Below are positions 41,902-50,719 of a DNA stretch of 64,000 nucleotides, piece by piece. The first letter of the stretch is position 1, and each line of letters starts with the position of its first letter. This DNA is from DASPGQ01 sp035457705 (GTDB taxonomy: Bacteria > Acidobacteriota > Vicinamibacteria > Marinacidobacterales > SMYC01). Made by a program: the position numbers and the translations under genes. The stretch covers positions 310,001-374,000 of the forward strand of contig DATIBD010000039.1 of the NCBI GenBank assembly GCA_035457705.1, read 5' to 3'. Below the pieces are notes generated by a model. That model searched no databases and was not told the DNA's origin. It was given only the letters and a program-made list of their open reading frames with translations.

Positions 41902-43453
41902 GACGAGCTCGGCGAAACCCTTCGCCGGGCTCATCGGAAAGCTCATCTTTCTCGGCGCGGCAGCCCTTTCGGTCTTTCAGCTTTGGCAAAGCATTACCGG
42001 ATCTTTAGCGGCAACGATCCTGCGCCCGGTTCACCTCGCGTGGGTCATGGCACTCATCTTCCTCACTCGACCGCTAGGGCGAACCACGGTAGGACGCTTT
42101 CTCGACGTCGCTCTTTGCCTCGCCTCTCTCTACGGCGGATACGTCATCGCCAGCTTCGACTACAGGGGCATCAACCATATTTTGTTCGGCCTCAGCGGCC
42201 ACGATTTCGCCGTTGGCGCGGCCTTCATGCTGCTTCTCTTCGAGGCGACGCGCCGTTCGGTCGGCTGGGCCATGGTCGCCATCGCGGGCCTGTTCGTTCT
42301 GTATAACGCCTTTGGCAATCTTCTCCCCGAAGTCCGCGCAAATCGGGGCTTCACGTTCGAGCGCATCGTCCGGTTCGAGGCATTCACCGACGCCGGCCTC
42401 TTCGGCACCCCGCTGGGAATCGCCATCGGCACGGTGTTCGTATTCGTCGTGTTCGGAGCATTTCTCGAGGTCACAGGCGCCGGTCGATTCTTCATCGACC
42501 TCGCTTTCGCCGTCGCGGGTCGCTACCGGGGTGACCCCGCTAAAGCGAGCGTTCTGGCGTCGGCTGCGATGGGCTCTATATCCGGCTCCGCGATCGCGAA
42601 CACCGTGACGACGGGCGCCCTCACGATTCCCATGATGAAGAAGCTAGGGTACCGCGCCGATCAGGCGGCGGGAATCGAGGCCGCTGCATCCACCGGCGGA
42701 CAGATCATGCCGCCTATCATGGGTGCGGGAGCCTTCATCATGGCGGAGTTCACGAAAACTCCCTACGACGATATCGTCGTCGTCTCGATCGCGCCCGCTC
42801 TGCTCTATTTCTTGTGCACGCTGGGGTTCGTCCATTTGATCGCCGTGAAACGAAATTTGAGCCCGATGTCCGAACTTCCCTCCGTGCGGGCAACTCTGCG
42901 CGACGGCTTTCACTTTCTGTTTCCGCTGGGACTCGTGACCACCCTGCTGTTGATGAACTACTCGCCTCCACTCGTCGGGACGGTCGGGTGTGTTGCGGTC
43001 ATCATGACCGGGGCTGTCCACCCACGTACGCGAGTCGACTGGCGGCTCTTGCTCGAGGCCCTTGCCCGCGGTGCCGTGCTGGCTCTACCGATCTCGACAG
43101 CCTGCGCGACCGCAGGCATCGTCGTGGGAGTCATTGGACAGACGGGCCTTGGTTTGCAGTTCACCGAGTCGGTCGTGGAGCTCGCTTCTGGAGAGCTATG
43201 GCTTGCCCTTCTGCTCGTCGCCGGCGCCGCGCTCGTTCTGGGAATGGGTCTCCCGGTGACGGCCGCATATATCGTCATCTCGGTTATGGCCGCCCCCGCC
43301 CTTGGGGACATGGGGCTTCCCCTGGTGGTCGCGCATATGATCGTGTTCTGGCTCTCCCAGACCTCGAACGTAACTCCCCCGATCGCCCTCGCCGCGTTTG
43401 CCGGGGCGGGAATCGCCGGCGCGTCGCCGCTCAGTGCCGCTGTCGAGCCATGA
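41864..43453 (+). CDS. TRAP transporter fused permease (4TM/12TM), body
   Basis: A 529-aa, highly hydrophobic protein. The N-terminal small-subunit helices end near residue 110. The large-subunit DctM domain follows with 'VFGAFLEVTGAGRFFIDLAF', 'GSISGSAIANTVTTGALTIP', 'AGIEAAASTGGQIMPPIMGA', 'LGMGLPVTAAYIVISVMAAP' and 'TSNVTPPIALAAFAGAGIAG'. These are hallmarks of TAXI-associated DctQM fusions. It starts inside the binding-protein gene (38-bp overlap). The usual C-terminal helices are encoded in another frame from 43450, so the protein as read ends early at 43453. Confidence 0.9.
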   Translation: MTRYSPIAPAAAETSSAKPFAGLIGKLIFLGAAALSVFQLWQSITGSLAATILRPVHLAWVMALIFLTRPLGRTTVGRFLDVALCLASLYGGYVIASFDYRGINHILFGLSGHDFAVGAAFMLLLFEATRRSVGWAMVAIAGLFVLYNAFGNLLPEVRANRGFTFERIVRFEAFTDAGLFGTPLGIAIGTVFVFVVFGAFLEVTGAGRFFIDLAFAVAGRYRGDPAKASVLASAAMGSISGSAIANTVTTGALTIPMMKKLGYRADQAAGIEAAASTGGQIMPPIMGAGAFIMAEFTKTPYDDIVVVSIAPALLYFLCTLGFVHLIAVKRNLSPMSELPSVRATLRDGFHFLFPLGLVTTLLLMNYSPPLVGTVGCVAVIMTGAVHPRTRVDWRLLLEALARGAVLALPISTACATAGIVVGVIGQTGLGLQFTESVVELASGELWLALLLVAGAALVLGMGLPVTAAYIVISVMAAPALGDMGLPLVVAHMIVFWLSQTSNVTPPIALAAFAGAGIAGASPLSAAVEP

Positions 43454-43779
43454 AGCTCGCCGCTGGCTTCTTCATCATCCCGGTGATGATGACTTACTCG
43501 TCTCTGTTGTTCCTGGACGGCGTCTCGTTGTGGGAGGGCGTTGCTTCGATAGGCCTGACTCTCGCTCTCATCGGCTGCGTTACGGTTATGGTCGAAGGAT
43601 ATGCTCTGGCTCGGCTACGGACGATCGAAAGACTCGGATTCATGCTGGCGGCGGCGATGATCGTCTATCCAGATACGACCTCGCGTCTGGCGCTCGGAAC
43701 GCTCACGGTGCACTGGACTCGCCTGCGCGCTCATCCGCCCGCGAAGGTCCCGACGATTCTGGAGGACGATGACGAGTGA
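43450..43779 (+). CDS. C-terminal segment of the TRAP permease in a second frame
   Basis: A 109-aa hydrophobic protein, 'MKLAAGFFIIPVMMTYSSLL', 'FLDGVSLWEGVASIGLTLAL', 'YALARLRTIERLGFMLAAAM' and 'IVYPDTTSRLALGTLTVHW'. It matches the tail that normally follows 'AAFA.AGIAGA.P' in TRAP fused permeases. Its ATG overlaps the body's TGA as ATGA, so a coupled split gene is possible. But adding one base ('gag-ccatg' to 'gaggccatg') gives a continuous chain '..SAAVEAMKLAAGFF', which is simpler. Confidence 0.7.
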   Translation: MKLAAGFFIIPVMMTYSSLLFLDGVSLWEGVASIGLTLALIGCVTVMVEGYALARLRTIERLGFMLAAAMIVYPDTTSRLALGTLTVHWTRLRAHPPAKVPTILEDDDE

Positions 43780-43797
43780 TCCGGTTCCGAGAGCCGA

Positions 43798-45108
43798 TCA
43801 GGACTGGCGGAGAGCCTCGATCTCGGCAATCTCCTTGGGAGCTCCTTTCGTAAGCACACGCGAACCGGTTCGGGTGACGAGGACATCGTCTTCGATCCGA
43901 GCTCCGATGCCCCGATACGCGCGGGGAATGGAACCATCGCGCGCGCCGAAATAGAGACCTGGCTCGACGGTGAGCACCATGCCGGGCTTCAAGGCTCGCG
44001 GCTTGCCGGCCGAGTCCTGATACCCCCCAACGTCGTGAACGTCCATGCCGAGCCAGTGACTGGTCCCGTGCATGAACCATCGTCGGTAGCGCTGCTTTTC
44101 GATCAGCGACTTGCGGTTTCCTCGCAATACCCCCAGAGCGACGAGTCCTTTCACGATCTCGTTGACCGCCGCGCGGTGCGGAGCGTCCCAGGGTCGGCCG
44201 GGACGAATCGCGCGAATGGCCGCCTTCTGCGCTTTCAGCACGATGCGATAAACGGCTGCCTGCTCATCGCTGAATCGGCCGGAGACCGGAAACGTTCGCG
44301 TGATATCTGCGGTGTATAGATTCGCTTCGGCACCGGCGTCCACCAGCACCAAGTCGCCTGCCCGCATTCGCCGATCGTTCGAAACATAGTGAAGCGTGCA
44401 GGCGTTGGAGCCGCTGGCGACGATGGACTCGTAACCATTTCTGGGTGAACCCCTCCGTCGGAACTCCGCCTCTGTCTCGGCCTGGAGCTCGTATTCCATC
44501 ATTCCGGGCCTCGCCGCTTGCATCGCACGACGGTGTCCGGCGGCAGTGATTTCTGAGGCCCTCTGCAAAAGGGCGATCTCCTGGGCGTCCTTCACGAGCC
44601 GCTCGATTGCGATCACCGGACGTGGGTCCTCTATCGCCGGGTGAGCCGCGGGATTCCCCCGAAAGCGAGCCACGGCGTTACGTTCGAAGATCCGGAAGAG
44701 CGCACGATCCATCGCCTCGTCCGAGCCCAGCGTGTAGAACAATCGATCCTCTTCGAGAAGCATTTCTTCGAGTCGTTCGTACAGGATCTCGAGGGGATGA
44801 GCCTCATCGACTCCGAGACGCGCTACGGCCCGACGAGGTCCAAGCCTCGGACCGTCCCAAACCTCACGGGTCGGATCACGGGGGCGCAAGAACAACGCCG
44901 CACGGTGGGCCCGGCCATCGATGCGACGAGCGACGAGCACGGCTTCCGGCTCGTCGAAGCCCGTCAGATAGTAGAACGTGCTATCGGGTCGATAGGCATG
45001 GTATACGTCGCCGTTGCGAAGTCGTAGCGGAGCCGTCGGCAGGACGAGAAGACCGTCGCCCAGTCGGTTCAAAATCCTTTGTCGGCGACGCCGGTAGATT
45101 TGCGTCAA
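43798..45108 (-). CDS. pepP: Xaa-Pro aminopeptidase (M24B)
   Basis: A 436-aa protein. The N-terminal AMP_N domain has 'GDVYHAYRPDSTFYYLTGFD'. The pita-bread catalytic domain has metal ligands in 'LVLVDAGAEANLYTADITRT' (two aspartates), 'MHGTSHWLGMDVHDVGG' (histidine), 'MVLTVEPGLYFG' (glutamate) and 'IGARIEDDVLVT' (glutamate). It removes N-terminal residues from Xaa-Pro peptides. The start is a TTG whose bases overlap the upstream TGA (TTGA), coupling it to the FAD oxidoreductase. Together with prolyl oligopeptidase it points to proline-peptide use. Confidence 0.94.
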   Translation of the reverse strand: MTQIYRRRRQRILNRLGDGLLVLPTAPLRLRNGDVYHAYRPDSTFYYLTGFDEPEAVLVARRIDGRAHRAALFLRPRDPTREVWDGPRLGPRRAVARLGVDEAHPLEILYERLEEMLLEEDRLFYTLGSDEAMDRALFRIFERNAVARFRGNPAAHPAIEDPRPVIAIERLVKDAQEIALLQRASEITAAGHRRAMQAARPGMMEYELQAETEAEFRRRGSPRNGYESIVASGSNACTLHYVSNDRRMRAGDLVLVDAGAEANLYTADITRTFPVSGRFSDEQAAVYRIVLKAQKAAIRAIRPGRPWDAPHRAAVNEIVKGLVALGVLRGNRKSLIEKQRYRRWFMHGTSHWLGMDVHDVGGYQDSAGKPRALKPGMVLTVEPGLYFGARDGSIPRAYRGIGARIEDDVLVTRTGSRVLTKGAPKEIAEIEALRQS

Positions 45109-46250
45109 ATGACGTTGTACTCCGCGGTAGCCGTAGATCCGAACCGGTCCAGCGAGTAGGCGGAAAGATCCACGGAACGGGCCAATCCTTCGGTGACCAG
45201 CTCCGCTACGGCGAGCCCAACGGCGGGAGCGTGCTGCATCCCGTGCCCCGAGAAGCCGTTGGCGCAGACGAAGTTCTCGATTCCGGGTGCGCGGCCGATG
45301 AGAGCGTTGTGATCCGGCGACACTTCATAGAGCCCCGCGACTCCACGCGCGATTTCCGCCTCCTCGAGCCTCGGGACACGGTGTACGGCGTGCTCGCTCA
45401 CCCGAGCGAGAAAGTCCCAATCCACGTGCTGATTGAAACCCGGGGGCTCGCTCGGGTCGGACTCGCCGACGAGCATTCCCCCACTCTCCTTGTGCATATA
45501 GACTCCCGAGCCCCAGTCGATTAGGAGCGGAAACGTGTCGCGAATCCACTCGAGCGGCTTGGTAACGAAGTACTGCCTGCGAACTGGCTCCACGGGAATC
45601 TCCACGCCCGCGAGCTTTCCCACCTGCTTCGCCCAGGGACCCGCGGCGTTCACGACCGTGCCGGTCGCCCAGCGCTCGCCATTGGCGACGAGGCCGACGG
45701 CGCGCGCTCCCACAACATCGATCGACGTCACTTCGGCCGAGGGATTGAACGTCACTCCCATTCTGCGAGCGCCACTCGCGTAGCCTTGGACGATGGCGTG
45801 CGGGTTGGCAATACCATCTTCTCCGCAGAACGTCGCCGCCACGATATCGTCGGTTCGAAGGTCGGAAACGATCCATCGCGCTTCCTCCGGCGTGAGCACC
45901 TCAACCGGAACGCCCAGTCTCCGCTGTTTTTCCGCATTCGTTCGGAAAGTCTCGGCCTGCCGCTCCGAGGTGAGTACGAACAGGTAGCCGTTTTGTTTGA
46001 AGTCGACCGGGACTCCCAGCTCCTCGGGAAAGCGCTTCAATGCCGCGATACTGACTCGCGACATCTCGACGTTGGCTTCGGTGGAGAATTGGAGCCGAAC
46101 ACCACCGGCGCACTTGGCGGTGGAGCCGGTTCCGAGTGCTTCTTCCCGCTCGAAGACGAACACCCCACGAGCGCCGCGCGATGCGAGATGGTACGCGATG
46201 GACGTACCGATGATGCCGCCGCCGATGATGGCGATGTCCGCTCTCTTCAT
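45105..46250 (-). CDS. FAD-dependent amino acid oxidase family (DadA/sarcosine oxidase beta-like)
   Basis: A 381-aa protein with the dinucleotide-binding 'DIAIIGGGIIGTSIAYHLAS' at the extreme N-terminus. 'GTGSTAKCAGGVRLQFSTEA' follows, with 'NAAGPWAKQVGKLAGVEIPV', 'GVAGLYEVSPDHNALIGRAP' and 'FVCANGFSGHGMQHAPAVG' at the C-terminal FAD site. The 'GFSGHG.Q.AP' motif is typical of sarcosine/dimethylglycine/proline-type oxidases. It likely oxidises a secondary amine such as proline or N-methyl-glycine, which would fit the neighbouring Xaa-Pro aminopeptidase, but this is inference. Confidence 0.9.
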   Translation of the reverse strand: MKRADIAIIGGGIIGTSIAYHLASRGARGVFVFEREEALGTGSTAKCAGGVRLQFSTEANVEMSRVSIAALKRFPEELGVPVDFKQNGYLFVLTSERQAETFRTNAEKQRRLGVPVEVLTPEEARWIVSDLRTDDIVAATFCGEDGIANPHAIVQGYASGARRMGVTFNPSAEVTSIDVVGARAVGLVANGERWATGTVVNAAGPWAKQVGKLAGVEIPVEPVRRQYFVTKPLEWIRDTFPLLIDWGSGVYMHKESGGMLVGESDPSEPPGFNQHVDWDFLARVSEHAVHRVPRLEEAEIARGVAGLYEVSPDHNALIGRAPGIENFVCANGFSGHGMQHAPAVGLAVAELVTEGLARSVDLSAYSLDRFGSTATAEYNVI

Positions 46251-46328
46251 TCGAGTTTCCAGAGTATCACGCTCGTTTGGACTCGACCGGAACGTCCTAG
46301 CTGACGGGCCTGCACGTCGGCATCGGGC

Positions 46329-46916
46329 TCATCCCGGCTCGTTTTTCAACAAATCGTGGCCCAGGTATAGGTATTGGACTCCTGATAGCGTGACGAGGGT
46401 AATCGTAACGGCGAAAGCGGGGACGGTGAGGGGGTGCTCCGCACCGCGGTAGTTCCCCCAGAGAACAACCAAAATCATGCCGAGATGAGCGACGGTGGTT
46501 GCCTTCCCGAGGAACGTTGGAGTGAAACTGCGTCGCCCGATGGCCAGGTGGAACACCAAGACCGCGAGGAGGATCAAAGCATCGCGGCTGATCGAGACGA
46601 TCGCGATCCACGCAGGAATTCGAACGAATAGAGCCGGGTTGGGAACGGAGAGAACGATCAAGGACGCCGTCACCAGGAGCTTGTCGGCTAGCGGATCCAG
46701 CATCGCCCCGAGCTCGGTCCTCTCGCTCCGCAGGCGGGCGGCAAGGCCGTCGAGTCCATCCGTGACCCCGGCGAGGGCGAACAAGGCGAGCGCCCAACCG
46801 AATTGGGCGTAAACGACCAAGATCACGAGCCCGGGCACCAGAGCGATTCGCAGCATCGTGAGCTGGTTCGCCAGAGTCACTCGCGGATTCCTCCGGGCCC
46901 CCTTAGCGTTTCTCAT
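46329..46916 (-). CDS. CDP-alcohol phosphatidyltransferase (PgsA-like)
   Basis: A 195-aa membrane protein with the defining motif 'DGLDGLAARLRSERTELGAM' continuing into LDPLADK (DGxxAR..8..GxxxDxxxD). At least four hydrophobic segments surround it, and the N-terminus 'NPRVTLANQLTMLRIALVPG' is the usual 'NLPNxLTxxRI'. It most resembles phosphatidylglycerophosphate synthase, which starts phosphatidylglycerol and cardiolipin synthesis; CLS or PSS relatives are possible. ATG 46916 is chosen because upstream sequence is not coding-like and overlaps the divergent gene's leader. Confidence 0.9.
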   Translation of the reverse strand: MRNAKGARRNPRVTLANQLTMLRIALVPGLVILVVYAQFGWALALFALAGVTDGLDGLAARLRSERTELGAMLDPLADKLLVTASLIVLSVPNPALFVRIPAWIAIVSISRDALILLAVLVFHLAIGRRSFTPTFLGKATTVAHLGMILVVLWGNYRGAEHPLTVPAFAVTITLVTLSGVQYLYLGHDLLKNEPG

Positions 46917-47024
46917 CCGAGCCGAGAGCGGGTATACTTTGTCCGCACTTTTCCGGGATTCGTCCGGCGACCCGACACGCCACGGACCGACTGGAAGCAA
47001 TGGCGCGATCTTGGGGAGACGTTC

Positions 47025-47456
47025 ATGGCGAAAGTCAAAGTGGTCAAGTGCATGCTCCGTTCCCCGGGAGAAGCTCCCATGGTTCGGTACATTCTCCATC
47101 GCGAGTTCCAGCTCTGGAAGTGTTTCATGAGTCATTCCCACAACAAGATCGTCGAGGGCGAAGAAGTATCCGTGTGGGTTGATGCCCAGAGCTACTCGGA
47201 GAAGCCGCCGCTTCAGGCCCTCCCGCTCGAGGGCGTCGTGCGCGTGGACTTACAGTATTGGGACCGAATTCTTAAAACCGCTGCGCTGGCCCAGCGATTC
47301 TTTCCTTTGGATGAGTACGAAACCATAAGAGAGATCTTTCTAAGCCATTACCCCGATCCCACCGCCCTTGGCCCTTTGAGCCCACACCAACGCATCAAGG
47401 AGACCCGCGGCTACTACGTTCATCCGAGGCTGCCGGTTCTGGTGCCCGAGGTATAG
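47025..47456 (+). CDS. Unknown 143-aa protein
   Basis: A soluble protein starting MAKVKVVKCMLRSPGEAPMV, with GGGGAG upstream of ATG 47025. Visible stretches are 'RYILHREFQLWKCFMSHSHN', 'GEEVSVWVDAQSYSEKPPLQ', 'VRVDLQYWDRILKTAALAQR' and 'FFPLDEYETIREIFLSHYPD'. It has two N-terminal cysteines, many aromatic and histidine residues, and no signal peptide or membrane segment. I do not recognise the family. The coding signal is good and its 3' end overlaps the convergent hydrolase gene by about 60 bases. Confidence 0.7.
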   Translation: MAKVKVVKCMLRSPGEAPMVRYILHREFQLWKCFMSHSHNKIVEGEEVSVWVDAQSYSEKPPLQALPLEGVVRVDLQYWDRILKTAALAQRFFPLDEYETIREIFLSHYPDPTALGPLSPHQRIKETRGYYVHPRLPVLVPEV

Positions 47457-48360
47457 ACAAGTTCACCCTCGTCAAGAAATCGACAATCGCGCTCCAATAG
47501 GAGTCTGGGTCCGTACGGTAAGCGGCCCCGTGTCCCGCGCCGGGGAAAACGTGGAAACCACTGGCTGGGCTGGCCGAAGCTTCGTAGAGCTTCCTCTGCA
47601 GCTCCGGGGGCATACGCTCGTCGCGCTCGCCGGCCAAGATGAGCACTGGTCGCTTCCCCAGGGAGCGGACCGCCGGCTCGAGCGCGAAATCCTCACGATC
47701 GAAACCGCCCCGCAGCTCGAGGAAATAGAGAAGCACGTCGGCGAAAGGAAACCGCGGCAGACCAAAAATCAGGCGCACGTGATGCACGACCGTCTGCTCT
47801 ATGTCGTAGAAGGGACTGTCGGCTATGACCGCCGAAATCTCTGGTGTAGCGCGAGCGGCGAGTATGGCCGCGGCCGCTCCCATCGACACCCCATAGACGA
47901 GCACCCTCGCCCCCGGCTCGCGTTCACGGAGGAACGCGACCGCGCCCTGGAAGTCCAGTCTTTCGATGTAGCCCAGTGTGGTGCGTTCTCCACCGCTCGC
48001 TCCGTGGCGACGGAAGTCGAAGACGAGCGTATCGAACCCGAGCTTTCGGAACAGTGCCGCGCGATCGAGAACCTCTTTCCTCGAGCGAAACAACCCATGA
48101 CCAACGGCAACGGAGGCGTCCTCGCGGTCCCCGTCGAGGAACCATCCCCGCAGGGGAACGCCATCCGACGCCTCGAACTCGACTTCCTCGAACTCCAGGC
48201 CGTAATCCGCGGGTGTGATGGTGTCTCGCAAGTCCATTGGACGCGTTCCCGCCCGTGTGATCAGAACGGCGAAGAAGTAGGGAATCCCGAATGTTACGAA
48301 CAGCACCACCGCTCCGAGCACAATCAGCAAAACGCGCCTCCAGTTCCTGCGCTTAGCCAA
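47395..48360 (-). CDS. Alpha/beta hydrolase, membrane-anchored
   Basis: A 321-aa protein with one N-terminal membrane anchor (VLLIVLGAVVLFVTFGIPYF). The serine nucleophile sits in 'VYGVSMGAAAAILAA' (GxSxG), the aspartate in 'ILAGERDERMPPEL' and the histidine in 'FPGAGHGAAYR'. 'VFDFRRHGASGGERTTLGYI' is the usual strand-4 block of the BAAT/serine-aminopeptidase-like subgroup (YfhR/Bem46). The substrate is unknown. Its start overlaps the MFS transporter stop by 8 bases, suggesting one transcript. Confidence 0.88.
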   Translation of the reverse strand: MAKRRNWRRVLLIVLGAVVLFVTFGIPYFFAVLITRAGTRPMDLRDTITPADYGLEFEEVEFEASDGVPLRGWFLDGDREDASVAVGHGLFRSRKEVLDRAALFRKLGFDTLVFDFRRHGASGGERTTLGYIERLDFQGAVAFLREREPGARVLVYGVSMGAAAAILAARATPEISAVIADSPFYDIEQTVVHHVRLIFGLPRFPFADVLLYFLELRGGFDREDFALEPAVRSLGKRPVLILAGERDERMPPELQRKLYEASASPASGFHVFPGAGHGAAYRTDPDSYWSAIVDFLTRVNLSIPRAPEPAASDERSSRGSP

Positions 48361-49564
48361 GGTGCTCGGCCCTCCGCGGCTCGTCCACGAGCATCAGCAA
48401 CGCGAACGCGAGAAAGCTGAAGCCGGCCGTAAACCAGCAAACTTTGGTAAAGCCGCTCGACTCGTAGAGACTCGCTCCGAGCGCGGCGGCCACGGCCATG
48501 CCGCACTGTGACAGTGTGTTTCGAACCGCAACGTATGAGCCACGCTCCTCCTTGCTAACCAGCTCGGTGACGAGCGACTGAAGGGGTGCGACCCGGGCGG
48601 CTGCCGAGAGCCCCACGAGGCTGAGCAATGCGTAAAGGGTAAACCCGGCCGCGTAGGGCACGAGGACGACTGCCGCCCCGAGCACGAGGCTTCCGGTCAA
48701 TGCCACGCGAAGCTTTCCGATCCGGTCCGAGATTCCCCCCGCGAGGAAGGCGCCCGCGAGACTCGCCAGCCCGCACAACAGGAAGACGAGCCCGACCTCC
48801 GTCAGCGAAAGAGAGAAGCGCTCGCGCAGATAGGCTCCCAGAAACAGCAAGAAGCCGGCGAGACCACCCGTAACGAAGAAGGCGGACAGCGCCCCCGCGG
48901 CCGTGGAGCGCGCGCTCAGAAAAGCCCAGTAGCGGGGCCAGCGTTTGGCACTAGGAGTACCCGTTACCGGCTCCTCCCGAAACCAGGCTTGAATGAACCA
49001 AGCACAAAGCACACCGGCGGAGGCAAACACGGCGTAATTCGTTCGCCATCCCATTCGGTCGGCGGCCCAGGAACCGAGGGGCACGCCCAGGATCGGCGCA
49101 GCAAAATATGCCGCCGCGACCCAGCTCATGACGCGACCGCGACGCTCGTAAGGAACCAGGTCCGCGATGCCGGCAACGACCAAAGCGGAAATGACTCCCG
49201 CCGACGCTCCGGTGAGCACGCGAGCGATCGTGAAAACGGCGAAAGTATCGGCGAATGCGACCAGGCCACTAGAGAGGGAAAAGCCGACACCGGCAAGTAC
49301 GAGGAACCGTTTGCGGCCTGACACGTCGGAGAAGGGACCAATGAGCAGGGCGGCTAGCGCGGCCGCGAGGGCGTACCCGCTCACCGTCCTGCCGACCGCC
49401 GCCTCGCCCGTCCCGAAGCTCGAAGCGATCTCCGGGAGAAGGGGAGCGATGAGCTGATTGTCTACGAGCCCGAGAGTCAGGAGGCTCACGAGGGCGCTGA
49501 CCAGACGCGCTTCGCCGGACGTCGCCTCGGCTCGGCCCAGCGTCTGCGCAGAATTTCCACTCAA
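48353..49564 (-). CDS. Major facilitator superfamily transporter (DHA1-like)
   Basis: A 403-aa protein with about 12 hydrophobic segments. The MFS motif A between helices 2 and 3 is 'LLIGPFSDVSGRKRFLVLAG', with 'GVISALVVAGIADLVPYERR' and 'GAFLAGGISDRIGKLRVALT' as the second-half counterpart. The opening 'LGLVDNQLIAPLLPEIASSF' resembles drug/proton antiporters and sugar efflux proteins. The substrate is not predictable. The start is a TTG at 49564; a later start is possible. Confidence 0.88.
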   Translation of the reverse strand: MSGNSAQTLGRAEATSGEARLVSALVSLLTLGLVDNQLIAPLLPEIASSFGTGEAAVGRTVSGYALAAALAALLIGPFSDVSGRKRFLVLAGVGFSLSSGLVAFADTFAVFTIARVLTGASAGVISALVVAGIADLVPYERRGRVMSWVAAAYFAAPILGVPLGSWAADRMGWRTNYAVFASAGVLCAWFIQAWFREEPVTGTPSAKRWPRYWAFLSARSTAAGALSAFFVTGGLAGFLLFLGAYLRERFSLSLTEVGLVFLLCGLASLAGAFLAGGISDRIGKLRVALTGSLVLGAAVVLVPYAAGFTLYALLSLVGLSAAARVAPLQSLVTELVSKEERGSYVAVRNTLSQCGMAVAAALGASLYESSGFTKVCWFTAGFSFLAFALLMLVDEPRRAEHLG

Positions 49565-49636
49565 GGGGTGCCCCCGTACCCAGATTGACGAGGCCAGAAC
49601 AGCAAGAGGACCTTCATTCTGCGGCGGGTCTCAGCA

Positions 49637-50719
49637 TCACAGACTCGCGAGACGTCGCTCGATCTCGAGTCTTTCCGTCTCTTTGCCGGCAGGCAGGAGG
49701 CCGAGCGCCTTTTCGAGCGGATCTCGCGCCTCTCTCCGCCATCCACGCCGAACGTAGAGCTCGGCGATCCAGCTCAGGTATTGCCATCTGTTCTCCTCGT
49801 CCGTAACCATCAGGCGATCGCAGGCGGCGAGGCCAGCTTCCTCGTCGAGCCGATGCGACAGGACGAGCTCGGCCACTTCGCGATTGTAGGGAATTTCGTC
49901 CGGAGCCAGGGCGCAGGCGCGATTCAAAAGCTCGAAGGCTGCGTCGATCTCTCCGGCCCTGCGCTTCAACCGGCCAGCCTCGAAGAAGGCCTCGTGAAAC
50001 GTCGGCTCGAGCTTGACGGTCTCCCTGAGATTCTCGAGCGCCTCGTCGGCGCGTCCGAGACCCGAGAGCGCTTTCGCGAGAAGAAAAACGGACGTCGGAC
50101 TCCGCTCTCCCCGATTGATCAGCCCGGTTAGTTCGCCATTCGCCTCATCGAACCGACCACGCGCGATACTGACGGCGGCGAGCAGGACGATGCCCTCGGG
50201 ATCATCCGGCTTCGAACGTCGCGCCCGTTGCAGGCATTCATTAGCCTCTTCGAACTGGCATGCCATGCTGAGTGCTCTCCCCAGCTCCAAGTGAACGACG
50301 AACGACGAAGGGGACTCCGAGGAGGCCTTGCGAAGCAATGCGACCGCGCGATCGGCGGTGCCCTGGACCAAGGCAACGTAACCGGCACGGAAATTCTTGC
50401 CTAGAATCCGATAGGATTCCGCGCGGGGCTCCGCTTTGTCGGCAATGGCAAGCTCGAACAATTCATCGAGCCCCGGCACATAGTCGTCTTCGGTCGTCTC
50501 TGGGATCCCATCCGAGGCTTCCCGATGTCGGCTCAATCGTTCGCACGTTCCGATGAGGCCATCGAGCGGGATTCGTCGTACGTCCGCCGGCGGAAGCACC
50601 GAGCGCGCTCGCTTGTACTCCCATTGGGCTCTCTCGAACTCACCCGAGAGGAACAGCTGATCACCTCGCTGCTTCAGTCGCTCATGGCCAAGGAGTCGAT
50701 TCCACAAATAAGTGAGCAT
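49637..50719 (-). CDS. TPR repeat protein
   Basis: A 360-aa cytosolic-looking protein made of tetratricopeptide repeats. Examples are 'GDQLFLSGEFERAQWEYKRA', 'RALSMACQFEEANECLQRAR', 'AKALSGLGRADEALENLRET' and 'AGRLKRRAGEIDAAFELLNR'. There is no signal peptide and no enzymatic domain. It may be a scaffold or adaptor. ATG 50719 is preferred; TTG 50767 would add 16 residues. It is divergent from the DUF349 gene across a structured intergenic region. Confidence 0.82.
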   Translation of the reverse strand: MLTYLWNRLLGHERLKQRGDQLFLSGEFERAQWEYKRARSVLPPADVRRIPLDGLIGTCERLSRHREASDGIPETTEDDYVPGLDELFELAIADKAEPRAESYRILGKNFRAGYVALVQGTADRAVALLRKASSESPSSFVVHLELGRALSMACQFEEANECLQRARRSKPDDPEGIVLLAAVSIARGRFDEANGELTGLINRGERSPTSVFLLAKALSGLGRADEALENLRETVKLEPTFHEAFFEAGRLKRRAGEIDAAFELLNRACALAPDEIPYNREVAELVLSHRLDEEAGLAACDRLMVTDEENRWQYLSWIAELYVRRGWRREARDPLEKALGLLPAGKETERLEIERRLASL

